Source: Zhengella sedimenti (GTDB lineage: Bacteria; Pseudomonadota; Alphaproteobacteria; Rhizobiales; Rhizobiaceae). Taken from it: DNA of 64,000 nt. Of the stretch, positions 42,824 through 51,323 are shown one piece after another. How positions within the stretch are numbered: the stretch's first letter is position 1; the number at the start of each line of letters is the position of its first letter. Under the pieces are notes generated by a model. It was not told the DNA's origin, did not search any database, and saw only the letters and a list, made by a program, of their open reading frames with translations. Location of the stretch: contig NZ_JBKFFP010000002.1 of NCBI RefSeq assembly GCF_046506625.1, forward strand, positions 434,001 through 498,000. The letters are read 5' to 3'. The translations under genes and the position numbers were made by a program.

Positions 42824-44095
42824 ATGCGCGCCTATCCCGCCCTGATCCTGCGCTATCTCACATCGCCCGGCGGCCAGGCGCTCGTGGCGGCCAATCTCCT
42901 GTTCGCCGTTTTCGTTGCCGGCGGCGTGCCGCTGGCCGGCAGCGGTGTCGTCGTGGCGATTGCCATCACCATGGGCTGGGGCGCGCTGCTGCTGCTGGCG
43001 CACCGAATCGCGCTTCCGGCGCACCGGCAGGCGTGGCTGGCGGCGGGCGCTTTCGCGCTTTTCTTCTTCACCGAGGCCTTCACCACGGTACTGGCAGGGC
43101 TGGGCGAAGACGGGCTCAAGGAGATCGGCGAAAACCTTCCCTTCCTGGGCGCTCTGCCGCTTTTCGCGCTCCTTGCCGTTTCTGGCCGGCGTCTCCTGGC
43201 AGCACTCCCGCCCGGCGCAGCCGCAGGCGCGATCGCCGGCCTGGCCGCGGTGCCGCTGTTCCCGTTTCACGCCGGCATGCGGATCGAACTGATGGCCGGA
43301 AATCCGCTGGTGCTCGGGCTTGCCGCAGCGGTCATGTACGGTCTGGCCGTCGATGGCGTGATCCGCCTGACCGGGCGGTTGCGCTGGTTCTGCCTGGCGG
43401 GCGCGCTGGCCGCGGCGGCGCTGGTGATCCTGAGCGGCAGCCGCACGTTCTGGATCGCGCTGGTCATGTCTCCCGCCGTGCTGGCCGCCATCCACCTTCG
43501 CCCCGGCAAACGCTCCGCCCTGCCGCTGGCCGGGGCACTGATCCTGATGGGCGCGGCCGGTCTTGGCGCCTACGCTTTTCTTCCACCCGTTCACGAACGC
43601 TTGCAAGCGGTCGTCGCCGACGTCGAAAAGGCCCGGCAGGGCGATCTGAACACCTCGTTCGGCCAGCGCCTCATCCTGTGGCGGTCCGCCGTGAGTCTCA
43701 TCGCGGAAAAGCCGCTCGTCGGCCATGGCGGCGGCGACATTCCGGCGCTGATGGCCGAACGCAATGCGGAACTGAGCCGCTACGACTTCGCCATGACCCA
43801 TTTCCACAACGGCCTGCTGAACGTCATGGTGCGTGGCGGGGCCGTCAACCTCATCGGTTTCCTGGCCGCCTTTCTCGCACCGCTCGTCCTGCTCTGGATG
43901 AACCGGAACCATGCAGACGGAAGGAACGCCCTGGCGGCCGGATGCGCGCTCTACATACCCTACGTGCTGAGCGGGACGACCGGCATCGCCTTCGGGCACG
44001 ACATCCACGATTCGCTGTTCATCGGGCTTTGCGTGCTCTGCCTGCACGCTTCTTTCGGCAGCGGTGCGACGTCGCCGGCTAGAGATCCTTCATGA
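42824..44095 (+). CDS. O-antigen ligase / polymerase family membrane protein
   Basis: A 423-residue polytopic protein with about ten membrane helices and a large periplasmic loop (about residues 250-345) holding GQRLILWRSAVSLIAEKPLVGHG and then HFHNGLLNVMVRGG. This is the Wzy_C/WaaL pattern with the essential histidine region. It probably ligates or polymerises surface polysaccharide in the periplasm. It stands alone, between the transketolase operon and a convergent flavoprotein gene (17-bp overlap at the 3' ends). No glycosyltransferase cluster is nearby. Confidence 0.83.
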   Translation: MRAYPALILRYLTSPGGQALVAANLLFAVFVAGGVPLAGSGVVVAIAITMGWGALLLLAHRIALPAHRQAWLAAGAFALFFFTEAFTTVLAGLGEDGLKEIGENLPFLGALPLFALLAVSGRRLLAALPPGAAAGAIAGLAAVPLFPFHAGMRIELMAGNPLVLGLAAAVMYGLAVDGVIRLTGRLRWFCLAGALAAAALVILSGSRTFWIALVMSPAVLAAIHLRPGKRSALPLAGALILMGAAGLGAYAFLPPVHERLQAVVADVEKARQGDLNTSFGQRLILWRSAVSLIAEKPLVGHGGGDIPALMAERNAELSRYDFAMTHFHNGLLNVMVRGGAVNLIGFLAAFLAPLVLLWMNRNHADGRNALAAGCALYIPYVLSGTTGIAFGHDIHDSLFIGLCVLCLHASFGSGATSPARDPS

Positions 44096-46124
44096 AGCGC
44101 AGGCCGTCATAGATGGCCGCATGGATGTTGCGCGAGGCGACGGCATCGCCGATGCGCACGAGATCGAATGCGGCGCCTGGCCTGCCTTGGGGGAAAATCG
44201 CTCCGCTTCCCGCGACGAGTTCACCATAGTCCACGGCTCCCAGGTTGCGCGACAGCGGCTTGAGCGCATGGTAAAGTTCGTCCAGCGGTGCGGTGCCGTG
44301 CTCGACCACGACCATGTCGGCGAGCCTTTCCTCGGCATGGGCTTCGTCATAGGGAGAGCCCAGTGTGGCCACGAGCCTGTTGCCCTGCCGATGCACACCC
44401 GTCAGCTTCGTCGCAATGGTGATGCGTGCCCCGCCCTTCTGCAGTGCCTTCATGTAGGGGACAAGGTTCATGCCGCCGACATCGGGCGCAAAGAAGCGTT
44501 CCGGCGAAACCAGTTCGAGCTTCGCCCCGGCGGCCAGGACAGCCTCTGCCGCGCCCATGGCCTGATGGCCGCCATGGTCATCATAGACCAGCACCTCGCC
44601 CTGCGGCTTCACCGCGGCTGAAAGGATGTCCCAACTGGAAACAACGAGATCGGCACCTTCCTTCATGGGCGGATTCTGCGGCACCCCGCCGGTGGCGATC
44701 ACCACGAGATCGGGCTCGAGTGACAGGACATCCGCCTCCTCCGCCCAAGTGTCGTAGCGGATGGCAACGCCGAGGCGCTCCAGTTCGGACAGCCGCCAGT
44801 CGATGATGCCGAGGAATTCGCGACGGCGCGGGTTCTGAGCGGCGAGGCGCACCTGGCCGCCCGCCTGTCCGGACGCCTCCAGCACCGTGACGTCATGGCC
44901 GCGTTCGCCCAGCACGCGCGCGGCTTCCAGTCCGGCCGGACCGGCACCCACCACGACGGCGCGGCGCCTCAGCCCTGCCGCCGGCGCGATGACATGGGGC
45001 ATGGACGCCTCGCGGCCGGTGGCGGCGTTGTGGATGCACAGCGCCTCGCCACCCTCGTAGATGCGGTCCAGGCAATAGGTCGCGCCGACGCAGGGGCGGA
45101 TGCGGTGCTCCTCGCCGCTTATCACCTTGCGCACGATATGCGGCTCGGCGATATGCGGCCGGGTCATCCCCACCATGTCCAGCTTGCCCTCCGCGATGGC
45201 ATGGCGGGCGGTGGCGACATCGGCGATGCGGGCGGCATGGAAGACAGGGAATTTCGTTGCGGCGCGCACCTCGCCGGCGAAATCCAGATGCGGGGCGGAA
45301 CGCATCCCCGACACCGGAATGACATCGGTCAGCGGCGCGTCGTGGTCGATATGCCCGCGGATGAGATTGATGAAGTCGAGCTTGCCAGAGGCGGCGATGC
45401 GGCGCGCGATTTCCATGCCCTCGGCCTTTGTCAGCCCGCCTTCCCGGTCTTCGTCGGCCACCATGCGCGTGCCGACGATGAAATCCGGCCCGACCTCGGC
45501 GCGGATGGCATCGGCGACCGCCCAGAAGAAGCGCAGCCGGTTGTCCAGCGAACCGCCCCATTCATCCTCGCGGCGATTGGTGGCGGGCGACCAGAAGGCG
45601 TCCACCAGATGGCCGTAGGCCTCGATCTCGATGCCGTCGAGGCCGGCTGCCTTCATACGGGCCGCGGCGGCTGCGAAATCGGCGATGATGCGCGCGATGT
45701 CCCAGTCCTCGATCTGCTTGGGAAAGGCGCGGTGGGCCGGTTCGCGCACCGGCGACGGCGAGACGACGGGTAGCCAGTCACCCTTGTTCCAGTTGGTGCG
45801 CCGGCCCAGATGGGTCATCTGGATCATGACCGCGCAGCCGTGTTCGTGGCACTCGTCGGCAAGGCGCTTCAGCCAGGGCACGATCTCGTCCTTGTAGGCG
45901 AAGAGGTTGCCGAAGGCCGGCGGGCTGTCGGGCGAGACGATGGCCGAGCCGGCGGTCATGGTCAGCGCGATGCCGCCCTTCGCCTTCTCGACATGGTAGA
46001 GACGATAGCGGTCCTTCGGCATCCCGTCCTCCGAATAGGACGGTTCATGCGCGGTCGACATGAGGCGGTTCTTCAGCGTCAGGTGACGAAGCTGGAAGGG
46101 CTGGAGGATGGGATCGCTGGACAT
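44079..46124 (-). CDS. NADH:flavin oxidoreductase, N-methylproline demethylase-like, three-Cys cluster motif
   Basis: A 681-residue protein of the trimethylamine dehydrogenase/2,4-dienoyl-CoA reductase family: FMN-binding barrel (1 to about 340), an iron-sulfur motif, then FAD/NAD domains (VVVGAGPAGLEAARVLGERG). The cluster motif has C345, C351 and C363 but alanine, A348, where the second ligand normally stands (CVGATYC). I recall this form in rhizobial N-methylproline/stachydrine-pathway demethylases. The start at 46124 (MSSDPILQPFQ) begins the conserved domain; an ATG at 46166 is in frame. It lies 81 bases after the MttB-family gene, suggesting joint demethylation of an N-methylated compound. 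Confidence 0.88.
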   Translation of the reverse strand: MSSDPILQPFQLRHLTLKNRLMSTAHEPSYSEDGMPKDRYRLYHVEKAKGGIALTMTAGSAIVSPDSPPAFGNLFAYKDEIVPWLKRLADECHEHGCAVMIQMTHLGRRTNWNKGDWLPVVSPSPVREPAHRAFPKQIEDWDIARIIADFAAAAARMKAAGLDGIEIEAYGHLVDAFWSPATNRREDEWGGSLDNRLRFFWAVADAIRAEVGPDFIVGTRMVADEDREGGLTKAEGMEIARRIAASGKLDFINLIRGHIDHDAPLTDVIPVSGMRSAPHLDFAGEVRAATKFPVFHAARIADVATARHAIAEGKLDMVGMTRPHIAEPHIVRKVISGEEHRIRPCVGATYCLDRIYEGGEALCIHNAATGREASMPHVIAPAAGLRRRAVVVGAGPAGLEAARVLGERGHDVTVLEASGQAGGQVRLAAQNPRRREFLGIIDWRLSELERLGVAIRYDTWAEEADVLSLEPDLVVIATGGVPQNPPMKEGADLVVSSWDILSAAVKPQGEVLVYDDHGGHQAMGAAEAVLAAGAKLELVSPERFFAPDVGGMNLVPYMKALQKGGARITIATKLTGVHRQGNRLVATLGSPYDEAHAEERLADMVVVEHGTAPLDELYHALKPLSRNLGAVDYGELVAGSGAIFPQGRPGAAFDLVRIGDAVASRNIHAAIYDGLRFMKDL

Positions 46125-46205
46125 GGTCAGGCCGTCAATCGGGTTTCTTCGGTCAGGGCGGGCCATTGGCGGACGATGAAACCGTGCCCGCCGCGGCAGC
46201 GCGGA

Positions 46206-47789
46206 TCAATACCACGCGTCATCCATGGAGGCCTTGCGGCGGGCGATGAAGTCGCGCAGGGCCTCGCCGATTGCCTCGTCGAGCGGCGGCACCTCGAATT
46301 CGGCCAGGCGTTTCTTCCACAAAAGGTTGGCGCGCGTCATCGCATCGACCGAGCCGCCGAGTTCCCATTTCTCGAACGGATCGTTGTCGGCGATCTCGCT
46401 GTCCCAGAAGGCCGACTGGTAATTGCCCATGGTATGGGCGCAGCCGAAGAAATGATTGCCGGGGCCGACCTCGCGGAAGGCCTCGAAGGCCAGTTCGTTG
46501 TCATCCACCTTCACGCCATCGAGATAGGAATGCAGCGCGCCGCAAAGGTCCGCATCCATCATGAACTTCTCGTAGGACATGGACAGCAGGCCGTCGAGGA
46601 ACCCGGCCGAATGAAGGATGAAATTCGCGCCGCAATGAATGGCGGCGAGCATGGACATGGTGCCCTCGTTCATCGCCTGGGCGTCAGGCAGTTTCGAGGT
46701 GGTGAAGTTGCCGGAGCAGCGCAGCGGCAGGTTCAGCCGGCGGGCAAGCTGGCCGACGACCATGGAGCCGATGGCCGGTTCCGGCGTCCCGAAGGTGGGC
46801 GAGCCCGAGCGCAGCGACATGGAGGACAGGAAGTTGCCATAGACGACCGGCGCGCCGGGGCGTTCCAGTTGGGTCAGCGCGCATCCTGCCATGGTTTCGG
46901 CATGGGCCTGCGCGATGGCGCCGGCATTGGTGACCGGCCCCATGGCGCCGCCCAGGATGAATGGCACGACGACGCTGCCCTGGTTGGCGCGGGCATAGGC
47001 GCGCAGCACCGTCGTCATCGTCGCATCCCAGACCAGCGGCGAGTTGACGTTCATATTGCCGAGAATGACGCAATTGTCCTCGACGAACCCGGCCCCGAAG
47101 ACGATCCGGGCCATGGCGATGGAATCCTCGGCGCGTTCCTCGGCCGTGATGGAGCCCATGAACGGACGGTCCGAAAAGCGCAGATGCGCATCGATCATAT
47201 CGAGATGGCGCTTGTTGACCGGCACGTCCACCGGTTCGCAAATGGTGCCGCCGGAATGGTGGAGCCATGGCGAGGACTGGGCAAGCCTGATGAAATTGCG
47301 AAAGTCCTCGATGGTGCCGTAGCGCCGCCCCTTGTCGAGATCCATGACGAAGGGCGAGCCATAGGCCGGTGCGAAGACCACGTTGCGGCCACCGATGCGG
47401 ACGGAGTTGGCCGGGTTGCGGGCGTGCTGGGTGAACTCGGCCGGTGCGGTCTTCAGGATTTCGCGCAACATGCCAACGGGGAATTTCACCAGTTCGCCAG
47501 AGACTTCCGCGCCGGCCTTGCGCCAGAGATCGAGCGCCTCCGGGTCGCCCCGGAACTCGATGCCGATCTCGGCGAGAATCCGGTCGGCGGTTTCCTCGAT
47601 GCGCACGAGGCTTTCCTCGCCAAGGATGTCGTAGGTGGGGATGTTGCGCACGACATAGGGCCGGCCGATGCCCTGTGGCCCGTGCGAGCGGGCTTCCACG
47701 CGGGCATTGCGGCCCCGGCGTTCGCGGCGCAAAGGCGCGGCGGCAGCGACCGTTTCGATCATGATGTCTTCTCCCATGCCCGCTTCCAT
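46206..47789 (-). CDS. Trimethylamine methyltransferase (MttB) family protein, non-pyrrolysine
   Basis: A 527-residue member of the MttB superfamily (blocks HHSGGTICEPVDVPVNKRHL, GGAMGPVTNAGAIAQAHAE, LHSAGFLDGLLSMSYEKFMMD). Archaeal MttB uses pyrrolysine; this protein has no in-frame amber codon. It belongs with the non-pyrrolysine members, of which MtgB demethylates glycine betaine onto a corrinoid protein. No corrinoid protein or reactivase gene is in the window. The ATG at 47789 follows GGAGGGGGAG; later in-frame ATGs at 47774 and 47762 are possible. Divergent from the LysR gene. Confidence 0.88.
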   Translation of the reverse strand: MEAGMGEDIMIETVAAAAPLRRERRGRNARVEARSHGPQGIGRPYVVRNIPTYDILGEESLVRIEETADRILAEIGIEFRGDPEALDLWRKAGAEVSGELVKFPVGMLREILKTAPAEFTQHARNPANSVRIGGRNVVFAPAYGSPFVMDLDKGRRYGTIEDFRNFIRLAQSSPWLHHSGGTICEPVDVPVNKRHLDMIDAHLRFSDRPFMGSITAEERAEDSIAMARIVFGAGFVEDNCVILGNMNVNSPLVWDATMTTVLRAYARANQGSVVVPFILGGAMGPVTNAGAIAQAHAETMAGCALTQLERPGAPVVYGNFLSSMSLRSGSPTFGTPEPAIGSMVVGQLARRLNLPLRCSGNFTTSKLPDAQAMNEGTMSMLAAIHCGANFILHSAGFLDGLLSMSYEKFMMDADLCGALHSYLDGVKVDDNELAFEAFREVGPGNHFFGCAHTMGNYQSAFWDSEIADNDPFEKWELGGSVDAMTRANLLWKKRLAEFEVPPLDEAIGEALRDFIARRKASMDDAWY

Positions 47790-47822
47790 GATCTCCCCCT
47801 CCGATACACGCTTCGAATGCAT

Positions 47823-47889
47823 TCACGGTAACCGCTCGGCGGGTGCCCGTGACGCTGGAAAATCTTCATCATTTGTATAAGCTGGGTTT
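47823..47889. promoter_or_regulatory. Divergent control region of LysR gene and MttB-family gene
   Basis: The 67-bp region has an AT-rich stretch, CATCATTTGTATAAGC, just before the LysR start. It contains a TATAAG -10-like box (47876-47881) and the T-N11-A type spacing that LysR proteins bind. The positions are too close to the LysR ATG for a normal leader on the plus strand. The likely use is as the binding site controlling the MttB-family/flavoprotein operon. Confidence 0.35.
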
Positions 47890-48852
47890 ATGCAAAGCCT
47901 GCGCCACCTGCTGCCCTCCGCGGGCGCCCTCATCGTCTTCGAAGCTGCCGGGCGGCTTTCATCCTTCACGCGCGCGGCGCGGGAACTGGGCATGAGCCAG
48001 GCGGCTGTCTCCTATGCCATTCGCGGCCTGGAAGACCAGTTGGGCGTGCCGCTGTTCCTGCGCGAGCACCGCAAGGTGCGGCTTTCCGAGGCCGGTGAAC
48101 GCTTCTTCACCGACGTGACGCTGGGGCTGAACCACATCCGCAAGTCGGCGGAGGAATTGCGCTCGCTGGGGACGGGCAGGAACGTCACCGTGCTGGCATC
48201 AACGGCCTTCGCCTCCTTCTGGCTGATGCCGCGCCTGCAGGATTTCCGCGAGGCCCTGCCCGACATCGACATCCGCATCCAGACGTCGGATCGCGACATC
48301 GATTTCCAGAGGGAAAACATTCCGCTCGGCGTGCGCGGCGGCGTCCCGGCCCAATGGCCGGCCTATGACAGCATGCTGCTGGCGGCGGAGGAAATCTATG
48401 CCGTCGCCAGTCCGCTCTATGCGCAACGCCACGGGCTGCCGGAAACGCCGCAGGATCTCGTCCACCATCGCCTCATTCACCTGGAAGAGCCTTACCGGGA
48501 TGCAACGGACTGGAAGGACTGGCTGAAAAGCGCCGGCGTGGCGGCGGAGGTGGCGCCGCGCGCCCTGCTCATCAACGATTACGTCCTCGTCATCCAGGCG
48601 GTGATGGAGGGCCAGGGCATCGCGCTCGGCTGGCGCCACCTGGTACAGCGCCTTGTCGATACCGGCCTGCTGGTCCGGGTGACGGGGCACGCGTTGTCGA
48701 CCGCCTACGGTTTCCACATCCTGTGGCCGAAGGGGCGGGACCTGTCGCCGCAGGCAGGGCGCGTGCGCGACTGGATGGCGGCGGAAGCGGCGAAGGCTCA
48801 GGCCGAGACGGCGCGTTCGATCCCGCCTGAGCAGAAGTCGATCAGCGTCTGA
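47890..48852 (+). CDS. LysR family regulator (GcvA-like)
   Basis: A 320-residue LysR protein: N-terminal winged helix (ALIVFEAAGRLSSFTRAARELGMSQAAVSYAIRGLEDQLGVPLF) and a C-terminal effector domain with the GcvA-like motif RIQTSDRDIDF. It is divergent from the MttB-family gene, so it probably responds to the N-methylated substrate of that operon. Its last 55 bases overlap the end of the TetR gene on the other strand. Confidence 0.9.
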   Translation: MQSLRHLLPSAGALIVFEAAGRLSSFTRAARELGMSQAAVSYAIRGLEDQLGVPLFLREHRKVRLSEAGERFFTDVTLGLNHIRKSAEELRSLGTGRNVTVLASTAFASFWLMPRLQDFREALPDIDIRIQTSDRDIDFQRENIPLGVRGGVPAQWPAYDSMLLAAEEIYAVASPLYAQRHGLPETPQDLVHHRLIHLEEPYRDATDWKDWLKSAGVAAEVAPRALLINDYVLVIQAVMEGQGIALGWRHLVQRLVDTGLLVRVTGHALSTAYGFHILWPKGRDLSPQAGRVRDWMAAEAAKAQAETARSIPPEQKSISV

Positions 48853-49499
48853 CGGTGGCGGGCCAGCCTGTCGCCGGTATCGGCGGCGGGCAGGACATCG
48901 CCATGGGCAGCGAGAGCGGCCATGCGCGTGGTGGACGCCACGGTGGAAAGCATGGCGGCCACCGACATGACGAAGGCTGCGGCCAACCTTTCACGCGGGG
49001 CCCCCGGATAAAGCGCGGCGATCTCGTCGAGGAAGACCAGCGCCATGGGATCATAGAGATCCTTGACGGCCGGATACCAGCGGCTGTCGCCCGCGGTATG
49101 CGCGATCAGGCGCGCATAGGCCAGCCATTGCGGGTCTCCGGCGCTAGCGCAATCGATATAGGGGTCGATGTAAGCTGCCATGAGGTCGCGCAGCGTGATC
49201 GCACCCCTGCCCTTTTCGGCAAGCAGCCGGTCAAGCGCCGCCCTGCGGCCAGCGGAAAGCATGTCGACGCGCCGCTTCAGGATGGTTGAGAACAGCGCTT
49301 CCTTCGATCCCGAATGGAAGCCGACGACGCCCAGCGTCACCTCCGCCTCCTGCGCGATCTGCCGGATCGAGACGGCGTCGAAGCCATGGTCGGCGAAGAG
49401 GCGCTCGGCGGCATCGAGCACGCGCTCGCGCGTCGCCTCGCCGCGCAGCACCCGGCCATCCTCACGCTGTCTTCCGCCTGCCTTCACGCCGGCCTCCAT
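48798..49499 (-). CDS. TetR family regulator of the TRAP operon
   Basis: A 233-residue TetR protein. The helix-turn-helix is in residues about 19-65 (RERVLDAAERLFADHGFDAV, SIRQIAQEAEVTLGVVGFHSGSKEALF) followed by a large C-terminal ligand domain. The ATG at 49499 with AAGGGA upstream begins the recognisable protein, though the frame is open further. It is divergent from the TRAP transporter genes and likely represses them through the site at 49506-49534. The 3' end overlaps the LysR gene. Confidence 0.88.
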   Translation of the reverse strand: MEAGVKAGGRQREDGRVLRGEATRERVLDAAERLFADHGFDAVSIRQIAQEAEVTLGVVGFHSGSKEALFSTILKRRVDMLSAGRRAALDRLLAEKGRGAITLRDLMAAYIDPYIDCASAGDPQWLAYARLIAHTAGDSRWYPAVKDLYDPMALVFLDEIAALYPGAPRERLAAAFVMSVAAMLSTVASTTRMAALAAHGDVLPAADTGDRLARHRQTLIDFCSGGIERAVSA

Positions 49500-49505
49500 G
49501 ATCCC

Positions 49506-49534
49506 TTGACAATTAATACATACGTACAGATAGT
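49506..49534 (+). promoter_or_regulatory. TRAP operon promoter with TACGTA centre
   Basis: A perfect -35 TTGACA (49506-49511), a 17-bp spacer and a -10 GATAGT (49529-49534) face the TRAP genes. The spacer holds TACGTA (49521-49526) within the weakly symmetrical AATACATACGTACAGATA. A TetR operator in the spacer would block this promoter and also the TetR gene's own. Confidence 0.55.
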
Positions 49535-49624
49535 TTTCCAGTCCCTGCGCACGGCGGATGCCACGCGGGACGACGTCCGGGTTGGGAGGCCCGGCATCAC
49601 ACCAGGTCATTTGGGAGGACCGTC

Positions 49625-50689
49625 ATGCTTCGCAGAACCATCATGGCCGCGGGCCTGCTCGCCGCCAGCTTCCTGTCTTCGCCAGCCGCACATGCCGACG
49701 AGATCGACATCACGACCGTCGCCGGCCATCCGCCGGTCTTCCTGTGGGTGAAGCTCATTCCGGAAGCCTTCATCCCGGCGGTCAACAAGGCACTGGAAGG
49801 CTCCGGCCACACGGTGAACTGGACGGAAGCCTATGGCGGCACGCTGGCCAAGGTGGGCGGCGAACTGGAGGCCATGGAAGAGGGACTGGCGCAGATCGGC
49901 GTCGTCTCCAGCCTGTTCGAGGCCTCGCTGCTGCCGCTGCAGAACGTCTCCTATGTCACGCCGTTCCATTCGCCCGATGCGGCCGTCGTCTTCGATGCCA
50001 TCGAGGAGATGCACGAGGAAATTCCCGACATGCGCAAGCTGTGGGAAGACAAGGACCTGGAATACCTCTCCGGCGGCTTCGGGCTGGAGGATTATTTCCT
50101 GATCACGAAATTCCCGGTCAAGTCCATCGACGACCTGAAGGGCAGGAAGATCGGTGCGCCCGGACCGGCGGTCAACTGGCTCAAGGAAACGGGCGCCGTC
50201 GGCGTTTCGGGCAACCTGACCACCTATTACAACGACCTGCAGACCGGCGTGATCGAGGGCGTCGTCGTGTTCCCCACGGCAGCCGCGCCGGCCAAGCTGG
50301 TCGAACAGGCGAAATACATCACGAAGGTGCATTTCGGCGCTCAATATGCCGGCGCGCTGGTCGCCAAGAAAAGCTGGTTCGAGGAACAGCCCGAAGCCGT
50401 GCAGGATGCCATCCGGGCGGGCGTCGCCGCCTATGCCAAGGCCTACCGTTCGGGCCTGGAAGAGCGGGTGGCCGGGGCCTATGCGGCGCTTGAAGCCGCC
50501 GGCGCCGAAATCTCGGAGATGGACCCGGCGGAGCGCAAGCGCTGGGCCGACACGCTGCCCAACATCGCCATGGAATGGGCCAAGGCGCAGGATGCAGCGG
50601 GACTGGCCGGGACGGAAGTCCTCAAGGCCTTCATGGCCAAGCAGGAAGCGGCTGGCGAGACGCTGATCCGCGACTGGTCGAAGGAATGA
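49625..50689 (+). CDS. TRAP transporter substrate-binding protein (DctP family)
   Basis: A 354-residue periplasmic protein with a signal peptide (about residues 1-24, cleaved near AHA-DE). The mature part has the DctP pattern: ITTVAGHPPVFLWVK, GTLAKVGGELEAMEEGLAQIG and KIGAPGPAVNWL, where the arginine or lysine region contacts a carboxylate. The partners are the two TRAP membrane proteins directly after. The ligand is probably an organic acid. GGAGGACC-type sequence precedes the ATG. Confidence 0.92.
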   Translation: MLRRTIMAAGLLAASFLSSPAAHADEIDITTVAGHPPVFLWVKLIPEAFIPAVNKALEGSGHTVNWTEAYGGTLAKVGGELEAMEEGLAQIGVVSSLFEASLLPLQNVSYVTPFHSPDAAVVFDAIEEMHEEIPDMRKLWEDKDLEYLSGGFGLEDYFLITKFPVKSIDDLKGRKIGAPGPAVNWLKETGAVGVSGNLTTYYNDLQTGVIEGVVVFPTAAAPAKLVEQAKYITKVHFGAQYAGALVAKKSWFEEQPEAVQDAIRAGVAAYAKAYRSGLEERVAGAYAALEAAGAEISEMDPAERKRWADTLPNIAMEWAKAQDAAGLAGTEVLKAFMAKQEAAGETLIRDWSKE

Positions 50690-50780
50690 TGCGGCCCGCC
50701 TGAGCCCCTCACCGGGGGCGCGGCAACGGCCCGCGTCCCCGCCCTGCCCCACAGTCATTGCCAGCCGCACCAGGCCTGCC

Positions 50781-51323
50781 ATGCCCAGACACCCGACCAA
50801 TGCCCTTGCGCGCCTGTTTTCCGGCGTCACCGTGCTGGCCAATGTGGCGGCGACAGCCTGGATCATCCTGCTGATGGTGCTGATCGTCGCCGATGTGCTG
50901 GGCCGCAACGTCCTTGCCGCGCCGATCGCAGGCGTGCCGGAAATGGTGAAGTTCTCCATCGTGGGCATCGTCTTCCTGCAGATCACGCATACCCACGTGA
51001 GCGGCCAGATGATCCGGTCCGACGGATTGCTGAACGCCCTGATACGACGCCGCCCGCGCCTCGGCCATGCACTCGACGCGCTGGCGCAGGCGACCGGCGC
51101 GGCGCTGACGGCAGCGCTTGCCTGGACGGTCTGGCCGCGTCTGATCAAGGCATATGATCGCGGCGAGTTCGAGGGTGCGGTCGGCCATTTCGTGCTACCT
51201 GTCTGGCCGTTCCTCGCCATCATCGTCGGCGGATCGGCGCTGCTGTCGCTCTCATACCTCATCCAGTGCTGGCAGGCGGCGCAGCGGGCACGGGCCGGCA
51301 CGGGCATGGCGGAGGAAGGCTGA
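50781..51323 (+). CDS. TRAP transporter small permease (DctQ family)
   Basis: A 180-residue protein with four membrane helices, the standard small subunit of TRAP carriers (VTVLANVAATAWIILLMVLIVADVLGRNV, then GVPEMVKFSIVGIVFLQITHTH). The stop overlaps the large permease start in TGATG. It links binding protein to DctM. Confidence 0.9.
   Translation: MPRHPTNALARLFSGVTVLANVAATAWIILLMVLIVADVLGRNVLAAPIAGVPEMVKFSIVGIVFLQITHTHVSGQMIRSDGLLNALIRRRPRLGHALDALAQATGAALTAALAWTVWPRLIKAYDRGEFEGAVGHFVLPVWPFLAIIVGGSALLSLSYLIQCWQAAQRARAGTGMAEEG

Noticed and set aside
46206..47789. Pyrrolysine-containing methyltransferase
   Set aside because: The reading frame has no internal amber codon and no pyrrolysine genes are seen.
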